Source of the DNA: Ashinkailepas kermadecensis
Taxonomy: Eukaryota > Arthropoda > Thecostraca > Neolepadidae
DNA: 64,000 nt
Assembly: GCA_034440615.1 (NCBI GenBank)
Contig: JAOTOM010002653.1
Location: forward strand, 1 to 64,000
Direction: 5' to 3'
The translations under genes were made by a program, and so were the position numbers. Positions within the stretch are counted from its first letter, which is position 1, and every line of letters starts with the position of its first letter. The notes below the pieces were generated by a model. That model worked only from the letters and a program-made list of their open reading frames with translations. It did no database searches and was not told where the DNA came from. Positions 13,560-24,830 of the stretch are shown in pieces.

Positions 13560-14560
13560 AAATGAGCGACATCTTGATCCTGGGGGTGGTCTCGTCCTAT
13601 CTACGCGCGAAGTCTACCTCTACTCACCAGTCGGCTCGGCGGCTGCACGCTAGCGACCCAGACCCGGTCCGGCGGCTGGCCTCACTTCGCCCCCCCTGAC
13701 CTGACTTTGTCCGATCACAGCCGACACCGGCACCATTTGTGGCCTGCTATTTCGGTGCGGCCTGTTGTTTGGTGCGCCCGCACCTCGGCCAGCGCGTTTC
13801 ACACGTATGGATAAATCGCCGGCGGCGTATCGATTGTGGCGAGCCTCCGCCCAACGCGGCTCGGCACGTCAGACGCGAAACAACGTGACGCGTCGGGAGC
13901 GAATGCGCCCAGCCGGCCTCACCAGACCCGTGTGACGTCACTGGCAGCCAACACAGGGCCAGGCACGTTCAGCTGCTTCGCCAAGGACCAGACGCCAATC
14001 TGCAAGACGCTCTGCGCCCAGGCACTCTTTCGCAGCCGGCGATCGCATCGCACCGTACTGATCGAACTCCTCGCAGCATGGTGGGACAAGCGATATACAC
14101 TGTTTGGTGCCGCGTCAAGAAACTACCCGAATCCTGGTGACGAATTCATCGACCGCTGACTCCGCACAGCCAGCCGAGATATTCAACAAAAGCTTGGGCC
14201 GCCAGCATACAGCTTTCGCTGTGGGCCTGATAAAGTGACACACACGTACGTATCCTCGCCAAACGCCAGCCAACAGCGACTTGGATACACACAACGGCGT
14301 TCGGCCTTTCCAGAGCAAATCCGCGGCTCTTGCCGGATAGGCTGGTTCCTTCTGAGACGTGCGGTACGGAACTGTGCGCCTGTCCTGAATAAATCCGCTG
14401 GGATTCCGTGCGGCCGGATTCTGGCAACAGAGAAGCGATTGACAGCGATGTTCATCGAGGCTAGAGCCGAGCCGAGGCCGATTGAGTGTATCGCTGTCAG
14501 TCCCTGAGTTCTCGTCGTCCTCTGTTCCGCTTTTGCGTGCCTCTCCCTCGGGTGTTTTGC
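13560..14560. other. GC-rich stretch with frequent CpG
   Basis: The base composition is clearly richer in G, C and CpG than the surroundings. It holds a CRE palindrome TGACGTCA at 13933-13940. ORFs are open on both strands (13836-14159, 14146-14427 and others) but without recognisable motifs. It may be an exon/promoter region of an unrecognised gene or just a GC-rich repeat. Confidence 0.35.
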
Positions 14561-15410
14561 TTTTTGTGGGGCTGTGTTCGAGTCGAACTCAAATAATTTT
14601 GATATGGTGCGGCAACAGCGATGACAAAGAGTTCAAAATCAACCGAAGCTGCTTCAGTTGGAGTCGTTGAGAGAGCCGAAGCAGGACCCAATATGCATCA
14701 CTTGTCAGCATCACTTAATTTGTTTTATTTTAACCCCATGCTTCAGAGGTTCGTCTGGAACCCATGAACTTGCATCTCTGAGTCGTACGCTTGTGACAAG
14801 GCGGATAATTTTCACCAGCCAGTCTCAATCCGAATACCGCTCAGCTTCTTACCAACATTTACATTAAGAGTTACTCATAATATTTGTCGGGCAATCCATT
14901 TCGGCTGGTGAAACGGTTCCAGCTAATCATCAGCCATAACGTGCACGGAATGCGTCACACAACAGTGAAACACGCCTCCGCCGTATATTTATTGCACACC
15001 GCTATAATAGAGAACTGTAAATACCTTACCGAAGTAATGCTCGAGTTTCTGATGATCGGGTTCGTGTGAACCGCCCCCATGCAGGAGTTGTCCAAAAATA
15101 TCGACAATAAGAGACAGCCGAACGCCGGCGTGGGTGTAACACGGCAGAATATACCAACACAATAATATCGAGTCATCTCTTCAACAATGATGACGCTAGA
15201 CGATGTGGACTGATACCAAGTTGGAGCTTTATTGTGGAACTCGTGCCGCCATCCGGCTGATATTGCGGCCTCATGCGGTCAATATTTTCGCCAAGACGGG
15301 CCGACAAATAGTGACTCTGTTATTGAATTGCAAGCGCCCAACTCCGCTTGTAGGCAACACGACAATATATTCTGCCTTTGTCTGTCGTGAACCGCAGATC
15401 GCAGGCACTA
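14561..15410. other. No feature recognised
   Basis: Only short ORFs and no repeat structure visible. Confidence 0.5.
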
Positions 15411-15832
15411 ACTTCAGTTTGATGTGGCTGATGGCTCTATCCAGCCATCTCCATGGGCGGGACATGGCCGGCTGCGAAGCCGCCGCCTGTGCTGTTCCGG
15501 CGCGCTGCCGTCGTTCGTGTGTCGAGCACATGCTGCAGTGGGGCGCATCGTCACCAGTCTTCCGCTGCCGGCGGCCACCGGCCCAGTTTCGGGAAGTCTC
15601 CGAAGGAAATCTCCCGGTTCCAGGAACGGCGTGCGCCGTCGGCACACTCGGCCGCCGGGGAGGGGGTGGGGGAGGGGTGGCGCCGCGACGATCGCGGCAA
15701 CCCGTCTGGAAACACATTGCCGCCGACTAAAGCGGTCCACTGCCGCGGACCAAACGGCTGCATACGGCCGTCATGTCCATGGCGTTGGCAGCGGATCTTC
15801 TCCGTCGGCCGTCTGGTCGGACGGCGTGCCCA

Positions 15833-15873
15833 GTCGTCGGTGCCCCGTCGTCGGTGCCCCGTCGTCAGTGCCC
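15833..15873 (+). repeat. Short 15-bp tandem repeat
   Basis: gtcgtcggtgccccc-like units repeat almost three times inside the GC-rich block. Confidence 0.8.
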
Positions 15874-15902
15874 ACTTCGCCGACATAGCCCAGCCGCCGT
15901 AA

Positions 15903-15927
15903 TGACGTCAGACTTGCGGTGACGTCA
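15903..15927. promoter_or_regulatory. Two CRE palindromes 17 bp apart
   Basis: TGACGTCA occurs at 15903-15910 and 15920-15927. This is the consensus CREB/ATF binding palindrome. The pair sits at the edge of a CpG-dense block. Function is inferred from motif and composition only. Confidence 0.5.
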
Positions 15928-15960
15928 TCGGCGCGAGCTGACCGCCTCCGATCTACCGAG

Positions 15961-17257
15961 TCGGTGACTCGCCAATGCCTCTACATAAATTTGCCGATTA
16001 GCATGTGTGATAAAGTAGGGTGAAAAATGCCGAATGGCTTCGCTGAAGCCGATGTGGAACGTAGCCCTCGAATTTTCTTTTGCACTTTCAACTTTCTTTA
16101 TTTCGAAGAAGACACGCCTCATGAATGTCTGCTGCAGTTGAACTCCTGATGCTATCACGTGGCGTAATAGAAGTACTGCCCTTGGTAAAATATGAACAAC
16201 GGGGCCAGAAGTTCGTGTGTACGATAAACCGTAGCACAGTTCATTACCAGTGCAATGAAATCTGATCGCAGGCTCAGTCCATGCCATCTCTGCTGTTCAG
16301 CATGTACTCAATGTCCCAAAACAGACAGAAGCTTGCCGATATCAATATCAGATGATACACACAACACTAAAACTGTTCAAGTGGATAAGCTCAGTGCCGG
16401 ACTCGCATTGATCCTTCATGCGACATCATCACCAACTACGAAGCGAACGGGTAAGTTCGAATATATCATCTATAAGGCAAAGGGCAGCTTGACCACCGTC
16501 AATGAAATGTAGTGATATACGCCCACAGCACATCCGACTAGGATTTCAAGATGTTGTAAAAACGATCAGCATTACTTTCTCACTTTGAAAATGTGAGTAA
16601 GCATTTTAGTTACGAATTATTTGATGCTTTAGCGTGAATGACTCGCGACTCCGCGTTCTTAACTTCTATTTATAATTCGAGAGCATACGCGAAGCATCAA
16701 GGTAGCGATGAATCCAGTCGCGAATCGGCATATGTACATCCACATCGCAGATGTAATTACTGGCTTCGCGGTCATTGAATACGAGAATAGACCTCTCAAT
16801 ATTTGTGCTTGCTTTAGCTTGACATCACAGGCGATTATTAAACATCATCAATATCATTAAATACCATCAATAATCGATTGAAACGAATCCAGCATTGTCA
16901 TTGTGAGCATGATGGAAGTAAACGGGCCTGCATCATCTGACGGGCAAGCGGCACATTCGGTAACATCACCGATCAGGTAATCTCTGCACGACACTTCCTG
17001 TCCACATTTTCACCAACAGCGGCATCTTCAATGGTATCGCCGTTCTGCAGAATTGTAGAATTGAAAATTGTGGAATTGAAAATTGAAAAGCGTGGAACTG
17101 AATCGTGGAATATACAGATACTTATTTGTTCCATATGTAGGACGGTTATCCTAACTTGAACGGTTTTAACTTCATCCAATCTCAAGTCATGGCATGTGGT
17201 CAAATTTCATGTCATTAACCTAACATAACACATGCCAGCTATTGTTCTGGCTATTAA
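15961..17257. other. No feature recognised
   Basis: An AT-richer stretch with short ORFs only. Confidence 0.5.
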
Positions 17258-17395
17258 CTGTCCAGTCTGTCCAGTCTGTCCAGCTGTCCAGTCTGTCCAG
17301 CTGTCCAGTCTGTCCAGTCTGTCCAGCTGTCCAGTCTGTCCAGTCTGTCAAGTCTGTCCAGTCTGTCCAGTCTGTCCAGTCTGTCCAGTCTGTCA
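17258..17395 (+). repeat. 9-bp minisatellite (ctgtccagt)n
   Basis: About fifteen units of ctgtccagt with partial units of 6-7 bp mixed in. Directly after it a ~29-bp word (gctcccgaccggcgg...) is duplicated at about 17396 and 17437. Confidence 0.93.
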
Positions 17396-17476
17396 GGCTC
17401 CCGACCGGCGGGCCACCACTGCCGCCTGCTGGACAGGGCTCCCGACCGGCGGAGTAGCGACCTGGCCACCGACCGA

Positions 17477-17890
17477 ATGGCGATCTTGGAATTCGCTGTC
17501 TCCTCAACATGCCTTGTCGACTTCACGGAGGAGAAGAAAGGCACCGCTGTCCGACCGCTCCTCACCAAGTACAACGAAATGCTGGACGCGTTTCGACATC
17601 GTCATGATAGCACAAAAATTGACATCGAAAGTAGGACATTTTTGCGCACGCTTTCGCGTTTGGCTTCAATCTTGCATGGTGACGCTATAACTGCGCACTG
17701 TGCTGAATCGTTGTCAATAACTCGTCAGCCCTGTCGGTTGTTTGCGCGCACCCAACGACATGTGGGAACGCCCAACCTCTGTCTCCACAACGTTCTCCAG
17801 CGCAAAAGTAAACTTCACAGCTGGTGTCAGGCGGGCTCCGAGGTCGATTGGGCGCGCCTACTGTTGTCCAAAATGGATGGATACTGGTGA
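17477..17890 (+). CDS. Uncertain ORF, 137 codons, unknown
   Basis: It begins MAILEFAVSSTCLVDFTEEK and has a mixed, fairly protein-like first 60 residues (a charged, Leu-containing stretch). The second half is less convincing. I do not recognise a family. It starts just downstream of the 9-bp array. No splice or promoter evidence supports it, and it may be a chance ORF or a repeat remnant. Confidence 0.15.
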   Translation: MAILEFAVSSTCLVDFTEEKKGTAVRPLLTKYNEMLDAFRHRHDSTKIDIESRTFLRTLSRLASILHGDAITAHCAESLSITRQPCRLFARTQRHVGTPNLCLHNVLQRKSKLHSWCQAGSEVDWARLLLSKMDGYW

Positions 17891-18325
17891 GCATTAGTCT
17901 GTTCGATTCAAGTGGATGATGTTGTGATAGCCGGACGAGGGACCTTTTCCATTCGCATTCATCTTCCCGCCATCACGTGCTGATGCGTGGTTGCGTCCGT
18001 GCGAGCCGCACATGACTGCCAGTGCATTGACTTGGGATGTGATCCTGTGACTGTCATTGGCGATGACTGTACGCACAGTCCTGGTGGCCCTTGGCCTTAA
18101 GCACACGCTTGATTGCTCCCGTAATGTAACGTACTCGCTTTAAAGGCGGCGCAAATGACCTTTATGGTCCGGCACGCCTAAAAAAATCACTCCCCCCCCC
18201 CTATTCCCGTAACGGGTTCACCACTGGGTTTGTTCACGTCCAGTAGTGTGTGTGTTCAACACCGGCTTCACCACGGTGTGCGGCAGGACGGTGATGTGCG
18301 TGACGGGCCCGCACCGACCGTCGTC
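17891..18325. other. No feature recognised
   Basis: Includes a run of Cs (18191-18200). Nothing else recognisable. Confidence 0.5.
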
Positions 18326-18431
18326 TGTTGATTGGTTGTTGGTTTTTACGACACGTCGACCGTTGAGTCATGTAGCGTCGCCAATCTCTCACGCCGATTG
18401 GTCGCATCTTACCCCTAGACCACTCGTCCCC
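18326..18431 (-). mobile_element. tRNA-derived SINE, internally deleted copy
   Basis: Read on the minus strand from 18431, it starts GACGAGTGGTCTAGGGGTAA, a tRNA-like 5' half with a good box A. It then jumps directly into the body word gcgaccaatcggcgtgagag and on through ggtcgacgtgtcgtaaa to a ccaacaaccaatcaac tail. The body and tail match 61641-61753 almost base for base. Box B and the anticodon region are absent, so this copy has an internal deletion. The head and body words confirm the same family. Confidence 0.82.
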
Positions 18432-18545
18432 GGTTGGGCATGACTCGCGGACGCCGCCCTCACCACCGACTCCTGACCGGTCACCGCGGGCGTGGGCCCG
18501 GCCACTGGCCACTGCGGTGGTTGCTGTAAGTGCGGGTCGTTACCG

Positions 18546-18880
18546 CGCCCTTGTTGACCTCTGACCGGGCGTGTCGGTCAGAGGTGACCATGGGTGTCAG
18601 CCGGCAGGTGTTGACCTCTGACCGGGCGTGTTGGACGAATGTGACCACGGGTGTCGGCCGGCAAGTGTTGACCTCTGACCGGGCGTGTCAGTCAGGGGTC
18701 AATACCACGGGTGTCGGCCGGCAAGTGTTGACCTCTGACCGGGCGTGTCAGTCAGGGGTCAATACCACGGGTGTCGGCCGGCAAGTGTTGACCTATGACC
18801 GGGAGTGTCGGTCGAAGGTGACCACGGGTGTCAGCCGGCAGGTGTTGACCTCTGACCGGGAGTGTCGGTCAGAAGTTTTG
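18546..18880 (+). repeat. 57/60-bp minisatellite with self-complementary unit
   Basis: Five to six units begin ttgacctctgaccgggcgtg and end ggtgtcggccggcaagtg. Two identical 60-bp units run in tandem (18667-18786). Others are about 57 bp. Within a unit, tgacctctgacc and the later ggtcagagg or gtcaggggtca can pair, so each unit can fold. Confidence 0.92.
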
Positions 18881-19429
18881 CCCGCAGGCTTTGCCCGCAG
18901 CTCGCCGAACACGCCGCCGTCGGAACGGCTCGCCACCACAGTTTGGATAGTTTGATCAAAACACCTTGCAGGGAAGAATCAAAACATGTCGCAGCACTTC
19001 CGCCACAGCTGCTGTTTCGGCCAAAGGATCTGTGGTCGTTGAAGATGTTGTGTTCACAATGTGGGCAATAATTGTAACATAGTATTACAAGTTCGATTAT
19101 TTCGGAATTTGTGTGTGTGGGGGAGGGAGGGTGAGGGAGTGGGGTACTCTGGAGAGGGAGGGGACATCGTCTTACAGGACTATTTCCGCGACTGCAAGGC
19201 AATACTTATCAACTTTTTTTCAAGAACAACTTTCTGTATTGGAATTTTCAATGTATTTCTTAATTCGGGCACAGATCTGGCGTCGGGCTCAGTGGCACTC
19301 AAAACCGAACCCGGCGGGATCTGGGCCCTTGTACATTTAATTCCTATTTGACTCTGCTACTGGCTGGCCTTATCCTTGTGCGCACTGGCGTTACTACCGA
19401 CTTTCTTCGTCTGGGGTCGACGGAATATA
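18881..19429. other. No feature recognised
   Basis: Holds a G-rich purine stretch (19108-19166). No ORF of interest. Confidence 0.5.
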
Positions 19430-19810
19430 TTTGAGGTGATTTTTTGTGTCTGCGAACGATATGCAAGGTGACATTCAAGCTCATAAATGGATAGTAGTAC
19501 CGCATGGAATATGGTATGATTTTTCTCATTTGGAAAGTGAAGAATCCCTCTCCACCAGGAGCGATTTCAAACGCATCGACAGGTTCAAAATTTCAAAATT
19601 ATCTTCGGTTTCGAAACAATCACCGGAATAGAATAGCTAACATTTGTCGGGTTTGATTAAAACAATATTTATTACATAGAATGCCGGTTGGTTTTGAGAA
19701 CATGCCATTTCAGTGCAACACACGAAAAATGAGTGGGGACACACGAAACAATAAATCCTTTCACTATGGAATGTCCTGGCTGACGGTAGGAAGGATGAAA
19801 TAATCTCATG
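19430..19810 (+). repeat. Dispersed repeat family, copy A
   Basis: Words such as gtgaagaatccctc, a cgaaac..tcaccgga segment, cgtcgggtttga and a final cctttc..tatggaatgtc recur in the same order in the two copies at 23930-25740. It is an unknown interspersed repeat. No coding motif seen. Confidence 0.65.
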
Positions 19811-21229
19811 TTCCGCGGGAACTGCAAAGGCCGGATTTAAGTCGCTACATTGCATGTGCAGGTTCGTGCTAAGCTCTTCCAAATTGCGCCGGGGGGGGGC
19901 GGTTGGAGTCCGAATCACTGTCAAGGTCGCAAAACGTGCAGCGTAAGTGAGACAAAGCCTGGCGTATGCCGGGCGGGTTTGACCGAGCCGCCAGGCGTCC
20001 AGGCGCTCCGCCATTCTTTGAAAGTTAATGGATTTCAGAGATTTTCGGGGAGACACGGAGCATGACCCCATTCTCCACGGAATGTCTGCCGACGTAATCC
20101 ATAAGATGCCTGGACTGACTAACTGACTGACTAACTGACTAGTGTAAGAAAGCTTACATTCTTTCGGTATGCAATTTTCAATATTTCCCATCCGACCAGG
20201 CCGCAAGACGCCCGGACAGATCCCGGCCACCTTCTCCCTCCCCTCTCATATGGCCTTGAAACACCGCTGAAGTCGGCCCGCAGTACGTGTCGCGTTCAAA
20301 GGCGGCATGGAAAAACAACAGCAGCCTCGCATCTGGACCAAAACAGAAGGGTGGGTCCCCGGCCAGCTGTGAGGTCGGTGGCCCGGTGAAGTCAGTGGAA
20401 ATTTCCAGACATACAGACCGCCCTGACAGCCCCAGGCGATTTTACAACATACCCGGCCTACGGGGAAGAATAAGAAAAATGCACTCCCACCAATCAAGAG
20501 AAAGAATACAATCCGGAGTCCTGGGAGTGGCCAAAAGAGTGCAGGAGGCGGGACTACAGCCCATGGAAGAAAACTGGAAGGCACACAGAAAACGCTCTCA
20601 CTCTCTGGGACTCTCTCTCTCTCGATCTCGCTCTCGCGGGGCTCTCTCTCACTCACGGACGGAGCTCAGGCAGAGTCGAGACGACCGAAGAGGCCAGCCG
20701 ACCAGCAAAAATGCGAGTGCCATTGGTCTGCCATGCCTTCTTCCTTCTTCCAAACCGGCCTAATTTCTATCACAGCTATTTCCCCCTCCACCTAATTCAT
20801 TGTTGAAAGGAGCGACCCATCTTAGGGGGGGGGGCAATTAGACTATGTGATGTGTGCGGTATGTGTGACACGGCCGGTGGCGCCGACGTCGCACGCCTAG
20901 TATGGAAGGGCAGGGTATGTAGGTATGTATGGGGAGGAAGTAAGTCGCGTGCAAGAATGGAGAGATGGGAGATTGCGAGTAGTGTGTGTGTAAGCAGTGC
21001 GTGGGCGTAATGTGATGCGGTGTATATAAATGTAAATATATTAGATTATGCATATAAATTATGTGGTGGCCTTAGCAGAGACACGGAGCAGTTACCCAGC
21101 CATTGACGGGCAGGATTAGCGGTGAAAGGGAATACCTGGGATAAAGAAAGGGGACACAGCTTGCAATAACGATCAGGGGTACTGTGCACACATTGGATCC
21201 TCACATCCTCTTGTGATCCCTGGGCTGAG
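19811..21229. other. No gene recognised
   Basis: Contains a short ctaactga repeat (20114-20142) and a CT-rich stretch (20596-20655). The Pro- and Arg/Ser-rich ORFs here have no motif I recognise. Confidence 0.45.
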
Positions 21230-21394
21230 TGGATCGTGAAAATGACCATCGCTCAGCCTAATATGCCGTACGTTGAAAACTGTATGTGCAACATCTACCT
21301 TCCAAGACCACCGGGCCAGAATGGATCGTGAAAATGATTATCGTTCGGTCTGATAGTAAGCACGTTGAAAACTGTGCTTGCAATATCCATGTTT
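21230..21394 (+). repeat. 92-bp tandem duplication
   Basis: tggatcgtgaaaatga starts at 21230 and again at 21322. The following ~70 bp (to gttgaaaactgt.. and the ..caacatcta.. type end) are similar. Confidence 0.8.
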
Positions 21395-23241
21395 TTCCCT
21401 CCTCGTCCAAAGCGTTAGACCCTCACTTTAACCGGAGATAAAGAAGTGATATTATAGCCTAACTACCCGCCGTGGTGCAATCTAATTAAAAAATATAAAA
21501 CTCTAGGGGCGCCATCCAGCCGTGTGTTCAGTGGCGTAACTTTCGTGATAACCCAAATAGCATTGAGGTCGGATGCCGATTGCCGAGTCAGTGACCCTCC
21601 GTGGGAAATAACGCAACTCGGTGACGACAGGATACGACCCTCCCCGAACGGTAGCATAGTAAATACCTCGGCGATCAGGTGGACGAAGGGGAGGGTATTT
21701 ACATCCAGAACAGAAATGGCCGCCGTGCCGCGGGCGCTGAGGGGTGCGCGCCGCGCTTTTCGCTTTGACCGGGTGACCAACAGCCGACAAGTAGGGGTGT
21801 ACTTTCCGACACAAGGGATTCACACATGATGTTTGGATATGTGCCTGAGATTAATTTGTCATATGAAGTAAATTTACAAGCGAGGCAGTCGACCTGCGAG
21901 CCGTCCTCCTATGGACTGAACGTTCCCGAGTAATGGTAAAGAGTGTGTAAGCCAGTTTAACTTGTCCGGAATATTAATGTTAATATATATATAATCTACG
22001 TTTGGATGATGTCGAATTGCGAGAAGGTGCGATGAACGTACACTTCGGGGGCATTAGCACACCTGCTCTGGTCCTTTGACTGCGAATCCCGCTGGCCTCT
22101 ATGACCCAGGAGCGCAGATGGGGGCGGGCATGGCATGCAGGCGGGATGGGCTGTCATGGGAAGCCCCACCTTGCGTCCTTCGAGTTTGGCGCCGAACAAT
22201 AGGGTAATGCAAAACACTGCATGGTCGTGAGTCCGCCCCCGTTCGCTATACGTTTGGACACGGAGCCGTATAGCGTTTCGGGGGAACGTACGGACAGGTT
22301 TCGCGTGCCATAAACCCCGAGGATGAAAGGGTAGAGCAGGCTAGGTTATATAGACGGCCAGGGGACGTGCCCAACGTGGTAGGGATCCGTGCCCGCCCGT
22401 GAGCACGTTCACTTGGTCGCAAGTGTACGGCGAATAAGGCCCGGTGCGGCATCGACCGTTTTTAAAAGGTTAGGTATGTCAGTCAAAGACACCAGAGCAC
22501 TTGTATAAGCCCTCGGAGCCAGTACGATGAGCCCCTCGTAGCCTTAAAACTTCATCCAGGCGAGGAACGCTGCCAATAATATAAGGAGAGAATGAATGGG
22601 ACGAGCGAATGTGAAGTGAATGAGGATAATTAATGTGCTTTAGGTAGCTTTAAGGACCAGCGGAAGCCGCTCGGGGCTTATCACAGGCACCTATTTCGTG
22701 CGGTACATTGTACAAAATTATACTACTATTAGCATCCAAAAAGTCCCAACTTGGGACAAGTCATTGAAACCAAGGGCAAATTGCATTCTCATTAATTCTC
22801 TAAATACAACATATTCTTTCTAATTTGGCCAGAAGCACTCGCTTACCTATATGGTGTTCCCAAAACTTTGACCTCGCACACATATAAATTCGTGTTAGGG
22901 ACGGTAGCTCAAACAACCTCAGGCCGGCTGGGGTTTGGGGAATGTGTGGTGGAGGTGGCGGGGAAACACAGCACAGCACATCCCTGACACAGGCATAGCA
23001 GAAAAAGAGATAGTTAGCCCAATCTAAGTCTAGAGTCGGCCCATGTTCAGCCGTGTTGAAGTGCAGTCTCAGTTCAGATTAGCCCTTTATAAATCAGATC
23101 AGTTTCAGTTAAGGCTTGGTTAACATACTTTTTCACACAGCTCCCACAGCTCCTTACACTCACACACCATAAAGCACCCCACACACGCCAAACTACCGAA
23201 ACCACCACCCCCACACCTCACCGACGGCAGAGCCGCCACCC
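21395..23241. other. No gene recognised
   Basis: A minus-strand ORF (21780-21463) contains LPFVHLI, which resembles a ClC motif but lacks the needed context (see rejected items). Otherwise unrecognised. Confidence 0.45.
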
Positions 23242-23242
23242 C

Positions 23243-23355
23243 TAGCATCTCCAGTTGGAGATGCTAAGAAGGAGATCTCCAAACACTAGCATCTCCAGTT
23301 GGAGCTGCCCGACACGATGGCCACGACTCTCGGCTATGTTTGGAGATCTCCTTCT
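23243..23355. repeat. Nested palindromes forming a ~113-bp foldback
   Basis: TAGCATCTCC, a 4-nt loop and its exact complement occupy 23243-23266. Directly after, an 18-bp word (agaaggagatctccaaac, 23267-23284) is present as its perfect inverted copy at 23338-23355. The word ctagcatctccagttggag is also directly repeated at 23286. This is a compact MITE-like or palindrome-generated structure. Confidence 0.85.
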
Positions 23356-23740
23356 GAATAAACGAAGAAAATACAGAGAAGCATTCGGAAGCAGCGGTAT
23401 TCATGCAGAAGATTGCCTTTGACACGAATAGCCGCCGGAAGTCGTCGGTTTTCGCAAGTGCTGATATTTGATTATTGACAGCATTTGTGTCTCCCCTACT
23501 ATGGAGGTGCATTGGATATACAACCACGTTGCTTTCGAAAATTTTAAAGTTGAAAATCGAAAAGTCTGTCTGTCGGTCTGTCCGACAGACATCCAGTTTG
23601 AGCTGCCCAACACACGGCCACGACTTCCGGCTATGTGTCGGGGTCTCCTTCTGGACAAACAAAAACGGAGACGCAATCTGATGTGGCGGCTTTCTCGCGG
23701 CAGATTGCGCTTAACATCAACAGCCACAGAAAGCCTTTGG
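23283..23740 (+). repeat. Two direct copies of a ~150-bp sequence
   Basis: gagctgccc..ggccacgact..cggctatgt..tctccttctg..aaac occurs at about 23302-23360 and again at 23600-23660. The homology continues weakly for another 80 bp (agattgc, acagccgcc/ccac words). Confidence 0.7.
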
Positions 23741-23929
23741 TAAGTCCACATTGCTATATTGTCCACCGCCAGCAATTGACACGCTTTCTAAACGACCATA
23801 CACCAGAGGGTGCATCCCGGGAGGACAGTTTTAACAATGGTTATTTTTTTCTCCAATATATTGGGCATTATACCCATAACCGAAATTCTACATCCGAACG
23901 ACATAACTGATGGGAATTAAAGAGGCTGT

Positions 23930-24830
23930 AAATAGTAGTATGTCATGGGACGTGGTATATTCGTTTTCTCACCTTAAAGGTGAAGAATCCCTCCCCATCA
24001 ATGAGCTCCAGAGGTATCGATGGACAGGGTAAGTTCAAAATGCTACTACGATTTCGAAACACTCACCAAATTAGAACAGGTCAGGTCGTCAAATTCGTTG
24101 GGTTTGATGAAGACAATGTTTCTGTCATAAAATGTTGATAAATGTCGAGAAGACAGCATTTCAGTGCAACATTTCGGAAGAAATCGACCCCTTGTGGGGT
24201 GGAGGCATGAACCCTTTGCTACTTAAGATCCGCCCCTATCACCTAACCAGTGCTAGTACAACGGTTGGCCCGTTCCCCACACCGCGTTCTGAATAATGGC
24301 ACGCCAGCGCACAGATGATGCAGAAGGAGTCCTTGCCACCACTGCTACCGATATTTCGGTCTCCCTGCTGATAATAGTTTCTCAATATTCTTCTAACCCG
24401 CGGCAATATTCCTGTCATTTGGATGACCTTCCGCAACTCCGATTGCCAACGTGAAGCATTTCATTCATTCATTAATTCGTTCGTTCATCCAATCATTCAT
24501 CGTTCATTAAGCTGCTGCTGAGAAGCTCTGGTAGAGGGGTGATATCAGGATAACTGACGTAATTCGTCGACTTCGGGTCACCATGCATGGTAACCGGAGT
24601 ATCCCCCTTCCCCCCAGTACACCTGAGGAAATCTGGGATGGTCATTGACTCTGGGGAGGGAGCACATGGGACAAAGCACCTTTCTGTATCTAATGTCGGC
24701 GGAAAGAGCCCACAAAATTCCTGGCTCCGCTTCTGGTCCACGGTAGGCAGCAGGAACCATGTTCATGTTCTGGGAACTTGGAATCCTGGAAGCTGTGAAA
24801 TGAAGCCGGATTTTGCGAATGAAATGGATA
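23930..24830 (+). repeat. Dispersed repeat family, copy B (tandem with C)
   Basis: It shares with copy C, in the same order, gtgaagaatccctcc, a ..gtcgtcaaattcgttgggttt.. segment, gcaacatttcggaagaa, accagtgct..acaacggttgg, an attcatt-rich stretch, aagctgctgctga, and a terminal ..cctttctgtat.. word. Unit length is about 900 bp. No protein motif was recognised in the ORFs. Confidence 0.75.

Larger units (their letters stand above)
15411..15960. other. GC-rich, CpG-dense stretch ending in a paired CRE
   Basis: It is strongly GC- and CpG-rich from about 15411. Four overlapping ORFs of 110-175 codons on both strands reflect composition. Their proteins are Arg/Pro/Ala-rich without motifs. The combination of a CpG-dense block and two full CRE palindromes at its right edge is promoter-like. 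No downstream gene was recognised on either side. Confidence 0.4.

Noticed and set aside
15203..15902. Overlapping GC-rich ORFs of 108-175 codons as a gene
   Set aside because: Open on both strands in several frames because of high GC. No domain recognised. Kept only as a GC-rich patch.
21463..21780. Minus-strand ORF with LPFVHLIAEV, a possible next ClC exon (GPFVHIAS)
   Set aside because: No GGP/GP codons before PFVH, no acceptor AG at the needed place, and the rest of the ORF does not resemble ClC. Chance similarity.
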